Shown: piece after piece, positions 18,255-25,747 of the stretch
Position numbering within the stretch: position 1 is the stretch's first letter
Layout of the letters: the number at the start of each line of letters is the position of its first letter
Origin: Streptomyces sp. B1I3
GTDB lineage: Bacteria > Actinomycetota > Actinomycetes > Streptomycetales > Streptomycetaceae
Direction: 5' to 3'
Length of the DNA: 64,000 nt
Assembly (NCBI RefSeq): GCF_030816615.1
Contig: NZ_JAUSYD010000001.1
Coordinates: 2,542,001 to 2,606,000, forward strand
Notes under the pieces: generated by a model
What the model was told of the DNA's origin: nothing
Seen by the model: the letters and a program-made list of their open reading frames with translations, nothing else
The model's database searches: none
Translations under genes and position numbers: made by a program

Positions 18255-19247
18255 TTGGAGCGCAGGACTATCGGTGCGGCGGCGCTCGCCGTCGGCGCGG
18301 TCGGGCTGGGCTGTATGCCGATGAACTGGGCCTACAGCACGTCGCAGCAGCGTGGTGACCGTTCGCTGCGGACGGTGCACGCCGCGCTGGACGCGGGTGT
18401 CCAGCTGCTCGACACGGCGGACATGTACGGCCCCTTCACCAACGAGCTGCTGGTCGGGCGCGCACTCAAGGGACGCCGGTCCGAGGCCTTCCTGTCCACC
18501 AAGTGCGGGCTGCTGGTGGGTGATCAGCACGTCGTCGCCAACGGGCGCCCCGGTTACGTGCGCCGGGCCTGCGACGCCTCGCTGCGGCGGCTGCAGACCG
18601 ACGTGATCGATCTCTACCAACTGCACCGGGCCGACCCCGAGGTACCGGTGGAGGAGACCTGGGGTGCGATGGCGGACCTGGTCACCGCGGGCAAGGTGCG
18701 GGCCCTCGGCCTGTGTGCCGTGGGCGCGCGCGCCGGACGCAGGCCCGGGGCCAGGACGCACGACACCACCCTGCGCCAACTGGAGCGGGTGCAGCAGGTG
18801 TTCCCCGTCAGCGCCGTGCAGGCCGAACTCTCCGTGTGGTCGCCCGATGCGCTGGAGGACCTGCTGCCGTGGTGTGCGGCCCGGGGTGTGGGGGTGCTGG
18901 CCGCCATGCCACTGGGGAGCGGGTACCTGACGGGGACGCTGAAGCCGGGGCACGGATTCGAACCGGACGACCCGCGCGCCAGGCACCCGCGCTTCACCGC
19001 GGAGATGATGGCCGCCAACCAGCCGGTGGTGGCGGGCCTGCGGCGGATCGCGGAACGGCACGGCGCGACCCCGGCTCAGGTGGCGCTGGCCTGGGTGCTG
19101 CGGCAGGGCCGCCACGTGGTGCCCGTGCCCGGTGCGAAGCAGGAGCGGTGGGCCGTCGAGAACGCCGGGGCGGCAGAGCTCGTCCTCACGGACCGGGACG
19201 TGGCGGAGATCGCCGGGCTGCCGAGGGCCCGCGAGTCCTGGGACTGA
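18255..19247 (+). CDS. Aldo/keto reductase
   Basis: A 330-residue NADPH-dependent reductase with a (beta/alpha)8 barrel. The active-site segment LLDTADMYGP supplies the Asp and Tyr, STKCGLLVG the Lys and YQLHRADPEVPVEETW the His. The start is TTG 18255, giving LERRTIGAAALAVGAVGLGC; AGGG lies 9 bases upstream. An in-frame GTG at 18213 is the alternative. The physiological carbonyl substrate is unknown. It is followed by the sugar-dehydrogenase-like lipoprotein gene about 100 bp downstream on the same strand. Confidence 0.88.
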   Translation: MERRTIGAAALAVGAVGLGCMPMNWAYSTSQQRGDRSLRTVHAALDAGVQLLDTADMYGPFTNELLVGRALKGRRSEAFLSTKCGLLVGDQHVVANGRPGYVRRACDASLRRLQTDVIDLYQLHRADPEVPVEETWGAMADLVTAGKVRALGLCAVGARAGRRPGARTHDTTLRQLERVQQVFPVSAVQAELSVWSPDALEDLLPWCAARGVGVLAAMPLGSGYLTGTLKPGHGFEPDDPRARHPRFTAEMMAANQPVVAGLRRIAERHGATPAQVALAWVLRQGRHVVPVPGAKQERWAVENAGAAELVLTDRDVAEIAGLPRARESWD

Positions 19248-19349
19248 TCCCGGACGCGACGCCCGCGGGACAATGGGCGAAGACCGGGGCCCTGGGCGGA
19301 GCGGCAGTGTAAGAACAGTGGTCGGGCTACCGTCGAAAGGATCTCTGCT

Positions 19350-20558
19350 GTGCGCGGTGCTGCGTTCGGATCGGTGCGAACTCCTGTGGTGCGCAAGGGG
19401 GTGGTGGCCGTGCTCGCCTCGGCCTCCCTGCTGCTCTCCGCCTGCTCGGCCGACGGTGGCCCGGGGCCCCGCGAAGGGCACTCCCCGCCCCCGGCGAGTG
19501 CCGCGGCGACTCCCTCGGTGAGCGCCTCGCCGAGCCCGCCGGCCGACCGGCCGCCGGCCAAGGGCTCGGTGGACGTGGTGTCGGTCCTCACGGAGGACCT
19601 TGCCTCACCGTGGGGGCTGGCAGCGCTGCCCGGGGGTGACCTGCTGGTGACCTCGCGCGACGAGGCGACGGTCAGCCGGATCGACGGCGAGACCGGGAAG
19701 AAGACGGTGCTGGGTTCCGTACCCGGGGTGGCACCGGCCGGCGAGGGCGGGTTGCTCGGCGTGGCCGTCGGCCCGGCGTACGGCGCGGACCACCAGGTGT
19801 ACGTCTACTTCACCACCGAGTCGGACAACCGCATCGCCCGCCTGCAGTACGACGAGGCGAAACCGGCCGGTCAGCAGCTCGGCGCTCCGGACACCATTCT
19901 GCGGGGCATCCCGAAGGGCACCATCCACAACGGCGGGCGGATCGCGTTCGGTCCCGACCGCATGCTGTACGCGGGCACGGGTGAGACGGGAGACACGGGA
20001 CTCGCCCAGGACAGGAAGTCCCTGGCGGGCAAGATCCTGCGGATGACACCCGACGGCGAGCCGGTGCACGGCAACCCGGAAGCCGACTCGGTGGTGTACA
20101 CGTACGGGCACCGCAACGTGCAGGGGCTGGCCTGGGACGGGCAGAAGCGCCTCTGGGCCTCCGAGTTCGGCCAGGACACCTGGGACGAGCTGAATGCCGT
20201 CGAGCCGGGCGGCAACTACGGCTGGCCGGACGTCGAGGGCAAGGGGGACGATGCCTCGTTCGTCGACCCCGCAGCACAGTGGAAGACGTCCGAGGCGTCC
20301 CCGAGCGGAATCGCCTACGCCGAGGGCTCCATCTGGATGGCGGGGCTGCGCGGGGAGCGGCTCTGGCGGATTCCGCTGTCGGGCACGGACAAGGAACCTC
20401 TGGCGGCGCCCCAGGCGTTCCTGGAGGGGACGTACGGCAGGCTGCGCACGGTCCTCGCCGCGGGCGGCGACCGGCTGTGGCTTGTCACCGGCAACACGGA
20501 CGGCCGCGGCACCCCGAAGACGGGCGACGACCGGATTCTGCTGCTGAAGGTGCGTTGA
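19350..20558 (+). CDS. Glucose/sorbosone dehydrogenase-like lipoprotein (PQQ-type beta-propeller)
   Basis: A 402-residue secreted lipoprotein: a lipobox LLLSAC at the end of the signal peptide (lipidated Cys about residue 33), a Pro/Ser/Ala linker, then a six-bladed propeller of the soluble glucose/sorbosone dehydrogenase family (VLTEDLASPWGLAALPGGDLLV, GTIHNGGRIAFGPDRMLYAG, YTYGHRNVQGLAWDG, AVEPGGNYGWPDVEG). Family members oxidise aldoses with PQQ; many actinobacterial homologues have no proven substrate. GTG 19350 has AAAGGA about 8 bases upstream. The stop codon lies in the first copy of a five-copy repeat that continues downstream. Confidence 0.88.
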   Translation: MRGAAFGSVRTPVVRKGVVAVLASASLLLSACSADGGPGPREGHSPPPASAAATPSVSASPSPPADRPPAKGSVDVVSVLTEDLASPWGLAALPGGDLLVTSRDEATVSRIDGETGKKTVLGSVPGVAPAGEGGLLGVAVGPAYGADHQVYVYFTTESDNRIARLQYDEAKPAGQQLGAPDTILRGIPKGTIHNGGRIAFGPDRMLYAGTGETGDTGLAQDRKSLAGKILRMTPDGEPVHGNPEADSVVYTYGHRNVQGLAWDGQKRLWASEFGQDTWDELNAVEPGGNYGWPDVEGKGDDASFVDPAAQWKTSEASPSGIAYAEGSIWMAGLRGERLWRIPLSGTDKEPLAAPQAFLEGTYGRLRTVLAAGGDRLWLVTGNTDGRGTPKTGDDRILLLKVR

Positions 20559-20637
20559 GGCTTCCGAAGGTGCGTCGGGCTGCTGACGGTGCTCGGGCTG
20601 TCGAAGACGCGTTGAGGCTGCTGGAGGCGCGCCGAGG
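20541..20637 (+). repeat. Five degenerate ~19-bp tandem repeats starting across a stop codon
   Basis: Copies at 20541-20560, 20561-20579, 20580-20597, 20598-20617 and 20618-20637 share the pattern CTGcTGAaGGTGCgttGaGG. The first copy encodes the last residues LLKVR and the TGA stop of the lipoprotein gene; the rest are non-coding. Confidence 0.85.
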
Positions 20638-20640
20638 CCG

Positions 20641-20662
20641 CCCCGGCCCGGCCCGGCCGGGG
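20641..20662. terminator. Hairpin between convergent genes
   Basis: CCCCGGCC (20641-20648) and GGCCGGGG (20655-20662) form a perfect 8-bp stem with a 6-base loop, between the ends of the lipoprotein gene (20558) and the LuxR regulator gene (20678). Confidence 0.55.
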
Positions 20663-20677
20663 TGAGCTTCCCCGCTC

Positions 20678-23600
20678 TCAGCCCACCGGGTACAGCCGGA
20701 AGCGGTGGGCGAGCGCTGCCGCCTCGCCCCGGCTGGAGACGTTCAGCTTGCCCAGGATGTTGGAGACGTGCACGCTCGCGGTCTTGGGCGAGATGTACAG
20801 CTCCTCCGCGATCCTCCGGTTGGTGTAGCCGGCGGCGACCAGCCGGTGCACCTCGCGTTCCCGTGACGTCAGGCCGAACGACTCGGCCGCGTCCACCCCC
20901 GGGGCCGGTGCGGCGGCTCCGGGCCCCTCGGATGTGGCCCGGCCGTCGCCTGCGGCGGCCTCGGTGAGCTCGATCCGGGCGCGCCCCGCCAGCAGTTCGA
21001 GGCTCTCCACGAGCGGCCGGGCCCCGATCCGCTCGGCCACCGCGTGCGCCGCGCGCAGGAGTGACGCCGCCGGGCCCCTGTCGCCGGTGCCGGTGAGGAC
21101 CGCCTCCGCCCAGCGGTGCCGGATCACAGCCAGCTCGTAGGGGCGCTCGAGCGGGGCGAAGGCCTCGGCGGCCCGGGACCAGTCGTCCGGGGTGTCCGCA
21201 CCCTCGGCCCGGGCCAGTTCCGCCTCGACCAGCACACCGTGGGCCGCCCATACGGGGACGAGCATCGGCAGCCGCTTCAGGTGTCCGCGGATCCGCGCCA
21301 GGATCGCCGGCCGCCCGGCATCCATGGCGGGCAGACCCCGCGCGTCGGCCTCGATCGCGGCCGCCATGTGCAGCAGCGGCAGGGCGTAACGCTGCGTGCC
21401 GGGCGGGAAGCCCTCGTCGGACAGCGCTTCGAACGCGGCCCGCGCCTCGGCGAGCCGGCCCTGCTGGGCGGCGATGGCCATGGTGTGCCGGACCGGGTTG
21501 ATCAGGTGCTGGGGCTGCGGGTCGTGCAGGCCCAGGAGACGTCGGTTGAGGGCCAGCTGCTCCTCCGCCTCGGCGATGTCACCGCGCGCGAGGGCGAGTT
21601 CGGCGCGACGTGAGGCGAGCAGCCCGTCGGTCTTGCGGGAGCGCGACAGCGGAACTGCGGCGTCGAGGGCCGCACGGGCCTCGTTCCAGCGTCCCAGGGA
21701 GAAGTACGACTGCGCCAGGTTGGCCCGGACCCACGCCCCGGAGTCGGGCAGGCCGTGGGCCTGGCATATCGCGACGCCGTGCTCGGCGGCGGCCACCGCT
21801 GCCAGGGACCGGCCCGTGGATTCGAGCGAGGAGGGCAGATTGATGCCGGCCCGGCCCATCACTCCCACCAGGTGCAGCTCTTCGGCGCGGTCGCGGACGG
21901 CGTACATCTCGGCCAGGCCCTCCTCGACCCCGCCCGCGTCGATGGTGAGCCAGCCACGGGTGAGCCGGGCGTGCAGCTCGATGTGCTCGTCGCCGACGAG
22001 CTGGGCGTACTCCACGGCCCGGTCGGCCGCGGCGAGCGAATCGGGTCCGGGCCGGTGCAGGGCGCCCCAGCTCGCGACGTTGGCCAGGACGTCGGCGTGC
22101 ACGGCGGAGGGGGCCATACCGCGCACGAGCTCCTGGGCGGTGGCCAGTTCATGCCATCCGTCACCCCGGGACAGGTTCTGCGTCAGGAGGGAGCGCTGCA
22201 CCCAGAACCACGCGGCGCGCAGCGGGTCCGTGTTCGTGTCCAGGACGCGCAGGGCCTTCTTGGCGATGGCCAGGGCCCGTTCGCGGTCGCCGCCGACGCG
22301 TGCGGCGACCGTGGCCTCGGCCATCAGGTCGAGGTAGCCCAGCGGTGGCATGTCCGACTCGCAACCGCAGCCCGGGTAGGCCTCGGCGTAGTCGAGGGGC
22401 CGCAGCGTGGCGCGCACGTCCTGTGGTACGTCGTCCCAGAGCTCCATGGCCCGCTCCAGCAGCCGCAGTTGCTCGGTGTAGGCGTAACGCCGGCGGGCCT
22501 CGACGGCTGCCCGGAGCACGGCGGGCAGCGCCCGCGCCGCGTCGTGCGCGGCGTACCAGTAGCTCGCCAGCCGTGCCGCGCTCTCGTCGGTGCGGACGAG
22601 GGAGGGGTCCGCCTCCAGCGCTTCGGCGTAGCGGCGGTTGAGGCGGGTGCGTTCGCCGGGCAGCAGGTCGTCGCTGACGGCCTCGCGGACCAGGGAGTGC
22701 CGGAAGCGGTACCCCTCGGAGTCCGGCGCGGGAAGCAGCAGGTTGGCGCCGACGGCGACCCGTAGCGCGGCGTCGAGTTCGTCCTCGGCCAGGCCGGCGA
22801 CGGCTGCCAGCAGCCGGTGCTCGACGGTGGAACCGCCCTCGGCGACGACCCGGGCGATCCGCTGGGCGTCCTCCGGCAGCGCCTCGACGCGTACGAGGAG
22901 GAGGTCGCGCAGCGAGTCGGAGAGCCCGGAGCTGTCGCCGCAGCACTCCACGCTGCGGGCGAGCTCCTCGACGAAGAAGGCGTTGCCGTCCGAGCGGTCG
23001 AAGATGTCGTCGACCAGGGCGGCCTCGGGGGTGGCGGCGAGGATGCCGGTGAGCTGACGGCCGACCTCCGCCCGGCTGAACCGGTCGAGCTCGACGCGCC
23101 GGACCGTGCGGAGCCGGTCCAGCTCGGCGAGGAGCGGGCGCAGGGGATGGCGGCGGTGGACGTCGTCGGCGCGGTACGTACCGATCACGACGAGCCGGCC
23201 ACTGCGCAGCGTACGGAAGAGATAGGCGAGCAGGTTGCGTGTGGAGGCGTCGGCCCAGTGCAGGTCCTCCAGGACGAGGACGAGGGTACGGGCGGCGCAG
23301 ACGCGTTCCAGCAACCGGGCCGCCAGTTCGAAGAGGCGCGCTGTGCCGTGCTCGTCGCCCGGCGCCCGGCCGGCCTCGCCCAGTTCGGGCAGCAGCCGGG
23401 CAAGTTCGCCCTCCTGGCCCGCCAGCGCCTCGGCGAACTCCTCGGGCAGCGTGCGGCGCAGGGCGCGGAGCGCCGTGGAGAACGGGGCATAGGGCAGGCC
23501 GTCCGCCCCGATCTCCACGCAACCGCCGACCGCCACGACGGCCTCGCGCCGGCAGGCCGCCGTGAGGAACTCCTCGACCAGCCGGGTCTTGCCGACCCCC

Positions 23601-23734
23601 GCCTCACCACCGATGAGCAGCGCCTGCGGTTCCCCGGAACACGCGCGGACGAGAGCGTCTGTCAGTACGGCCAGTTCACCGGCTCGGCCGACGAAGACGG
23701 GGCTGACGGTGTTGGTCTCCACAGCGCCGAGCAT
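20678..23734 (-). CDS. Large ATP-binding LuxR-family (LAL) transcriptional regulator
   Basis: About 1018 residues. The N-terminal AAA ATPase has Walker A GGEAGVGKTRL (about residue 40), Walker B LVLVLEDLHWADAST, and a winged-helix/TPR-like middle region. The C-terminal LuxR helix-turn-helix is complete (GLTSREREVHRLVAAGYTNR, then RIAEELYISPKTASVHVSNI). LAL proteins are ATP-driven activators, often of antibiotic or carbohydrate genes; no neighbour suggests the target. ATG 23734 is taken as start; a GTG six codons upstream (23752) is equally possible and neither has a clear Shine-Dalgarno. It follows a 61-codon gene by 35-53 bp, so translation may be coupled. Confidence 0.9.
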   Translation of the reverse strand: MLGAVETNTVSPVFVGRAGELAVLTDALVRACSGEPQALLIGGEAGVGKTRLVEEFLTAACRREAVVAVGGCVEIGADGLPYAPFSTALRALRRTLPEEFAEALAGQEGELARLLPELGEAGRAPGDEHGTARLFELAARLLERVCAARTLVLVLEDLHWADASTRNLLAYLFRTLRSGRLVVIGTYRADDVHRRHPLRPLLAELDRLRTVRRVELDRFSRAEVGRQLTGILAATPEAALVDDIFDRSDGNAFFVEELARSVECCGDSSGLSDSLRDLLLVRVEALPEDAQRIARVVAEGGSTVEHRLLAAVAGLAEDELDAALRVAVGANLLLPAPDSEGYRFRHSLVREAVSDDLLPGERTRLNRRYAEALEADPSLVRTDESAARLASYWYAAHDAARALPAVLRAAVEARRRYAYTEQLRLLERAMELWDDVPQDVRATLRPLDYAEAYPGCGCESDMPPLGYLDLMAEATVAARVGGDRERALAIAKKALRVLDTNTDPLRAAWFWVQRSLLTQNLSRGDGWHELATAQELVRGMAPSAVHADVLANVASWGALHRPGPDSLAAADRAVEYAQLVGDEHIELHARLTRGWLTIDAGGVEEGLAEMYAVRDRAEELHLVGVMGRAGINLPSSLESTGRSLAAVAAAEHGVAICQAHGLPDSGAWVRANLAQSYFSLGRWNEARAALDAAVPLSRSRKTDGLLASRRAELALARGDIAEAEEQLALNRRLLGLHDPQPQHLINPVRHTMAIAAQQGRLAEARAAFEALSDEGFPPGTQRYALPLLHMAAAIEADARGLPAMDAGRPAILARIRGHLKRLPMLVPVWAAHGVLVEAELARAEGADTPDDWSRAAEAFAPLERPYELAVIRHRWAEAVLTGTGDRGPAASLLRAAHAVAERIGARPLVESLELLAGRARIELTEAAAGDGRATSEGPGAAAPAPGVDAAESFGLTSREREVHRLVAAGYTNRRIAEELYISPKTASVHVSNILGKLNVSSRGEAAALAHRFRLYPVG

Positions 23735-23787
23735 CGCATACGGGTGCGACACCGTGGTGGTGGCCGCCGCAGGACGCGGGTACACCG

Positions 23788-23973
23788 CTACGCGGCGCGC
23801 GTGAAACGGTCCCGGCGCCCGCTCACCCGCCCCTCCGTGTCGTCGCGTCCGGCGAGGCGGGCGGCGCGGCGGACGGCCCGGCGGGTGACCAGCGCCTCGC
23901 GGACGGTGCGCTCGTGGTCGGCCCGGCGGATGAGTTCGGCGACGTTGAGCTGGTGCAGTTCGTAGTGGTACAC
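23788..23973 (-). CDS. Small conserved hypothetical protein preceding the LAL regulator
   Basis: A 61-residue, Arg-rich, soluble protein beginning VYHYELHQLNVAELIRRADH and continuing with repeated Arg/Ala. AGGGAGA lies about 5 bases before GTG 23973. Short proteins with the opening pattern Y-x-Y-E-L-H-Q...AELIRRADHER are, from memory, common in Streptomyces and of unknown function. It lies immediately upstream of, and on the same strand as, the LAL regulator gene, so it may be part of the same unit. Confidence 0.7.
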   Translation of the reverse strand: MYHYELHQLNVAELIRRADHERTVREALVTRRAVRRAARLAGRDDTEGRVSGRRDRFTRAA

Positions 23974-24113
23974 GGTCTTCTCCCTGATGGCCGGCCCCGG
24001 TCGGGGCCACGGCTCCTTGCCGTGACTCCGACTCTCGTCCGCCAGAGGGTGCCGCCGCATCAGGCGTGTGCCGCATTCTCTGCGGCGTGAGGGCCTTAGG
24101 CCCGGTCGGCGGA

Positions 24114-24157
24114 TGCCTTAGGGCCTCAGGCCTTAGGGCCTCAGGCCTCAGGCCTCA
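24114..24157 (-). repeat. TGAGGCC tandem repeats starting at a stop codon
   Basis: Read on the minus strand, the stop codon of the upstream membrane protein begins a run of TGAGGCC units (two consecutive, then alternating with CTAAGGCC variants) for about 40 bp. Related GGGCCTTAGGCCC lies nearby at about 24091. Confidence 0.85.
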
Positions 24158-24814
24158 GCCGCCTGCGTTGGGGAGGGAGACGATGAGGTCGAGGTACATG
24201 CCCGCGGAGATCAGCACACCGAGCACACCGAGCGCGACGCCGGCCAGGGCGACGGAGCGGATCCAGCCGGGCCGCGGGCGCCCGGCGGGGGCACCGAACG
24301 CGGGCCGTACCAGGACGAGGACTCCGATCAGCAGGGCCAGCAGGGCGAAGAGGCCGTTGACGAGAGCGGTGCTGTGCCAGGCGTCGCCGTAGATCTCGGA
24401 GATCTGCTGGGCCGCGCTGCCGCCGCCCGATGTCTTGATCTGCCCGATCAGGGTTTCGCGCTCGGCCGCGACCCGGCCGGTCCAGGCCCCGGAGAGGGAC
24501 ACGATGCCGAGGCCGGCGGCGACGACGGCCGCCGCGCCCGAGCCGGACCCGGTGGAGGCCGCGGCCTCGGCCTCGTCGTAGGGGTCCGGCCCCAGGTCCT
24601 CGTCCTCGGTGGCGTCGCCCTCGGTGGCGTCGTCCTGCGGGGCTACCGCGCCCGGGGCGTCGGTGGCCTTGGTCGAGCGCGGTGCGGCGTGCGCGTCCGT
24701 CACCGTCCTCTTGTCCTCGGTCGCGTCCTTGGTGACGTTCTCGGTGGGCTCCTCGGTGACGTCTGCGGTGGCGTCGTCGGTGGCGGGAGAGGTCGTGGAG
24801 GGGGTGGTCTTCAT
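24155..24814 (-). CDS. Hypothetical membrane protein with an acidic N-terminal tail
   Basis: A 219-residue protein. Residues 1-85 are hydrophilic, rich in Thr, Asp, Glu and Ala with repeats of DATEDxx/ATEG; then come about three membrane helices (about 92-112, 146-166 and 180-208) with a short extracytoplasmic loop ERETLIGQIKTSGGGSAAQQ. The cytosolic low-complexity tail and few helices suggest a small integral protein; I do not recognise the family. ATG 24814 is preferred to GTG 24823. The region just beyond its stop is a TGAGGCC repeat. Confidence 0.7.
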   Translation of the reverse strand: MKTTPSTTSPATDDATADVTEEPTENVTKDATEDKRTVTDAHAAPRSTKATDAPGAVAPQDDATEGDATEDEDLGPDPYDEAEAAASTGSGSGAAAVVAAGLGIVSLSGAWTGRVAAERETLIGQIKTSGGGSAAQQISEIYGDAWHSTALVNGLFALLALLIGVLVLVRPAFGAPAGRPRPGWIRSVALAGVALGVLGVLISAGMYLDLIVSLPNAGG

Positions 24815-24878
24815 GCGTCGCACGCTAGGGGCCCCGTATGAGAACCCCCTTAAGACCGGCCCCGATCGGCGTGCGGTC

Positions 24879-25430
24879 TCAGCGCCGCGCGCGCCACTCC
24901 TCGGCCAGTACGGCCCAGATCTCCTCGTCGTGCCGCACGCCGTGGTGCAGGTACGCCTGGCGCAGCACGCCCTCGCGTGTCATGCCGAGCCGCTCGGCCG
25001 CCGCGGTGCTGCGGGTGTTGGCGGCGGACGCCCTCCACTCCACGCGGCGCATGCCGCGCACGTCGAAGGCCCAGTCGATCAGCCGGCGGGACGCGCGGTT
25101 GACCAGACCCCGGCCCTGCCCGGCCGGCTCCAGCCAGACGCCGATCTCGCAGGTGCCGCTCTCCGCCTCGAACACCCGGAACAGGACGCCACCGACGAGA
25201 GTGCCGTCGAGCCAGATCCCGTGGATGCGTCCGGTGTCCGCGGCCTGTTTGTCCGCGTACCTGCGCAGAAGCGCCCGGGCGCTGTCGAGGTCCGTGGCGG
25301 CGGCTGCGAAGGGGATCCAGGGGTCGACGAGGCCGCGCGCCCGGTCCATGTGGGCGAGGAACTCCGCCGCCTGCCAGGGTTCCAGCGGGCGCAGCTGCGC
25401 CCCGTCGTCGCCCAGGGATATCGCGAACAT
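24879..25430 (-). CDS. GNAT acetyltransferase, RimJ/RimL type
   Basis: A 183-residue GNAT protein similar to ribosomal-protein-serine N-acetyltransferases. It has the acetyl-CoA loop WLEPAGQGRGLVNRASRRLI, RRVEWRASAANTRSTAAAERLG and REGVLRQAYLHHG, the usual C-terminal RimL pattern. GAGGAG lies 9 bases before ATG 25430. The substrate may be a protein N-terminus or a small molecule. It is followed by the membrane protein gene on the same strand. Confidence 0.87.
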   Translation of the reverse strand: MFAISLGDDGAQLRPLEPWQAAEFLAHMDRARGLVDPWIPFAAAATDLDSARALLRRYADKQAADTGRIHGIWLDGTLVGGVLFRVFEAESGTCEIGVWLEPAGQGRGLVNRASRRLIDWAFDVRGMRRVEWRASAANTRSTAAAERLGMTREGVLRQAYLHHGVRHDEEIWAVLAEEWRARR

Positions 25431-25578
25431 GGCGCTCTTCTCCTCGCGGAGGCGCACGCGTTGCGCGACGGGCCGGTCCGCGTCGCCGGTGCGCTCCCCC
25501 TGGATCGTGGCACGGGCTGCCGGCGGCCCGGCTGTGCGATGGGGAAGGACAGCAGCAGGAGCAGGCAGCCGGGACACT

Positions 25579-25610
25579 TCTCCGGAATCCGGCGGGGCGA
25601 CTTCCGGAGA
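25579..25610. terminator. Inverted repeat in the phospholipase-GNAT gap
   Basis: TCTCCGGAA (25579-25587) and TTCCGGAGA (25602-25610) form a perfect 9-bp inverted repeat. The 317-bp gap (25431-25747) holds no gene that I can support. The repeat may end the phospholipase transcript or bind a regulator of the GNAT gene. Confidence 0.45.
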
Positions 25611-25747
25611 GCCTGTCATGGCCTGAGAAGGCTCACTGCGCCGACCGGCGGCTGTGGTCCTCGCCCCTTTCGTGGCCATGGTCACACTGCTGGAAGCCTC
25701 ACCTCGCGCCCCGCAGTCGCTCCCCTCTCCCCGCCGCCCCGGCCGGG

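Noticed and set aside
24114..24157. Possible CRISPR array
   Set aside because: Units of 7-8 bp are directly adjacent with no spacers and there are no cas genes. It is a simple tandem repeat.
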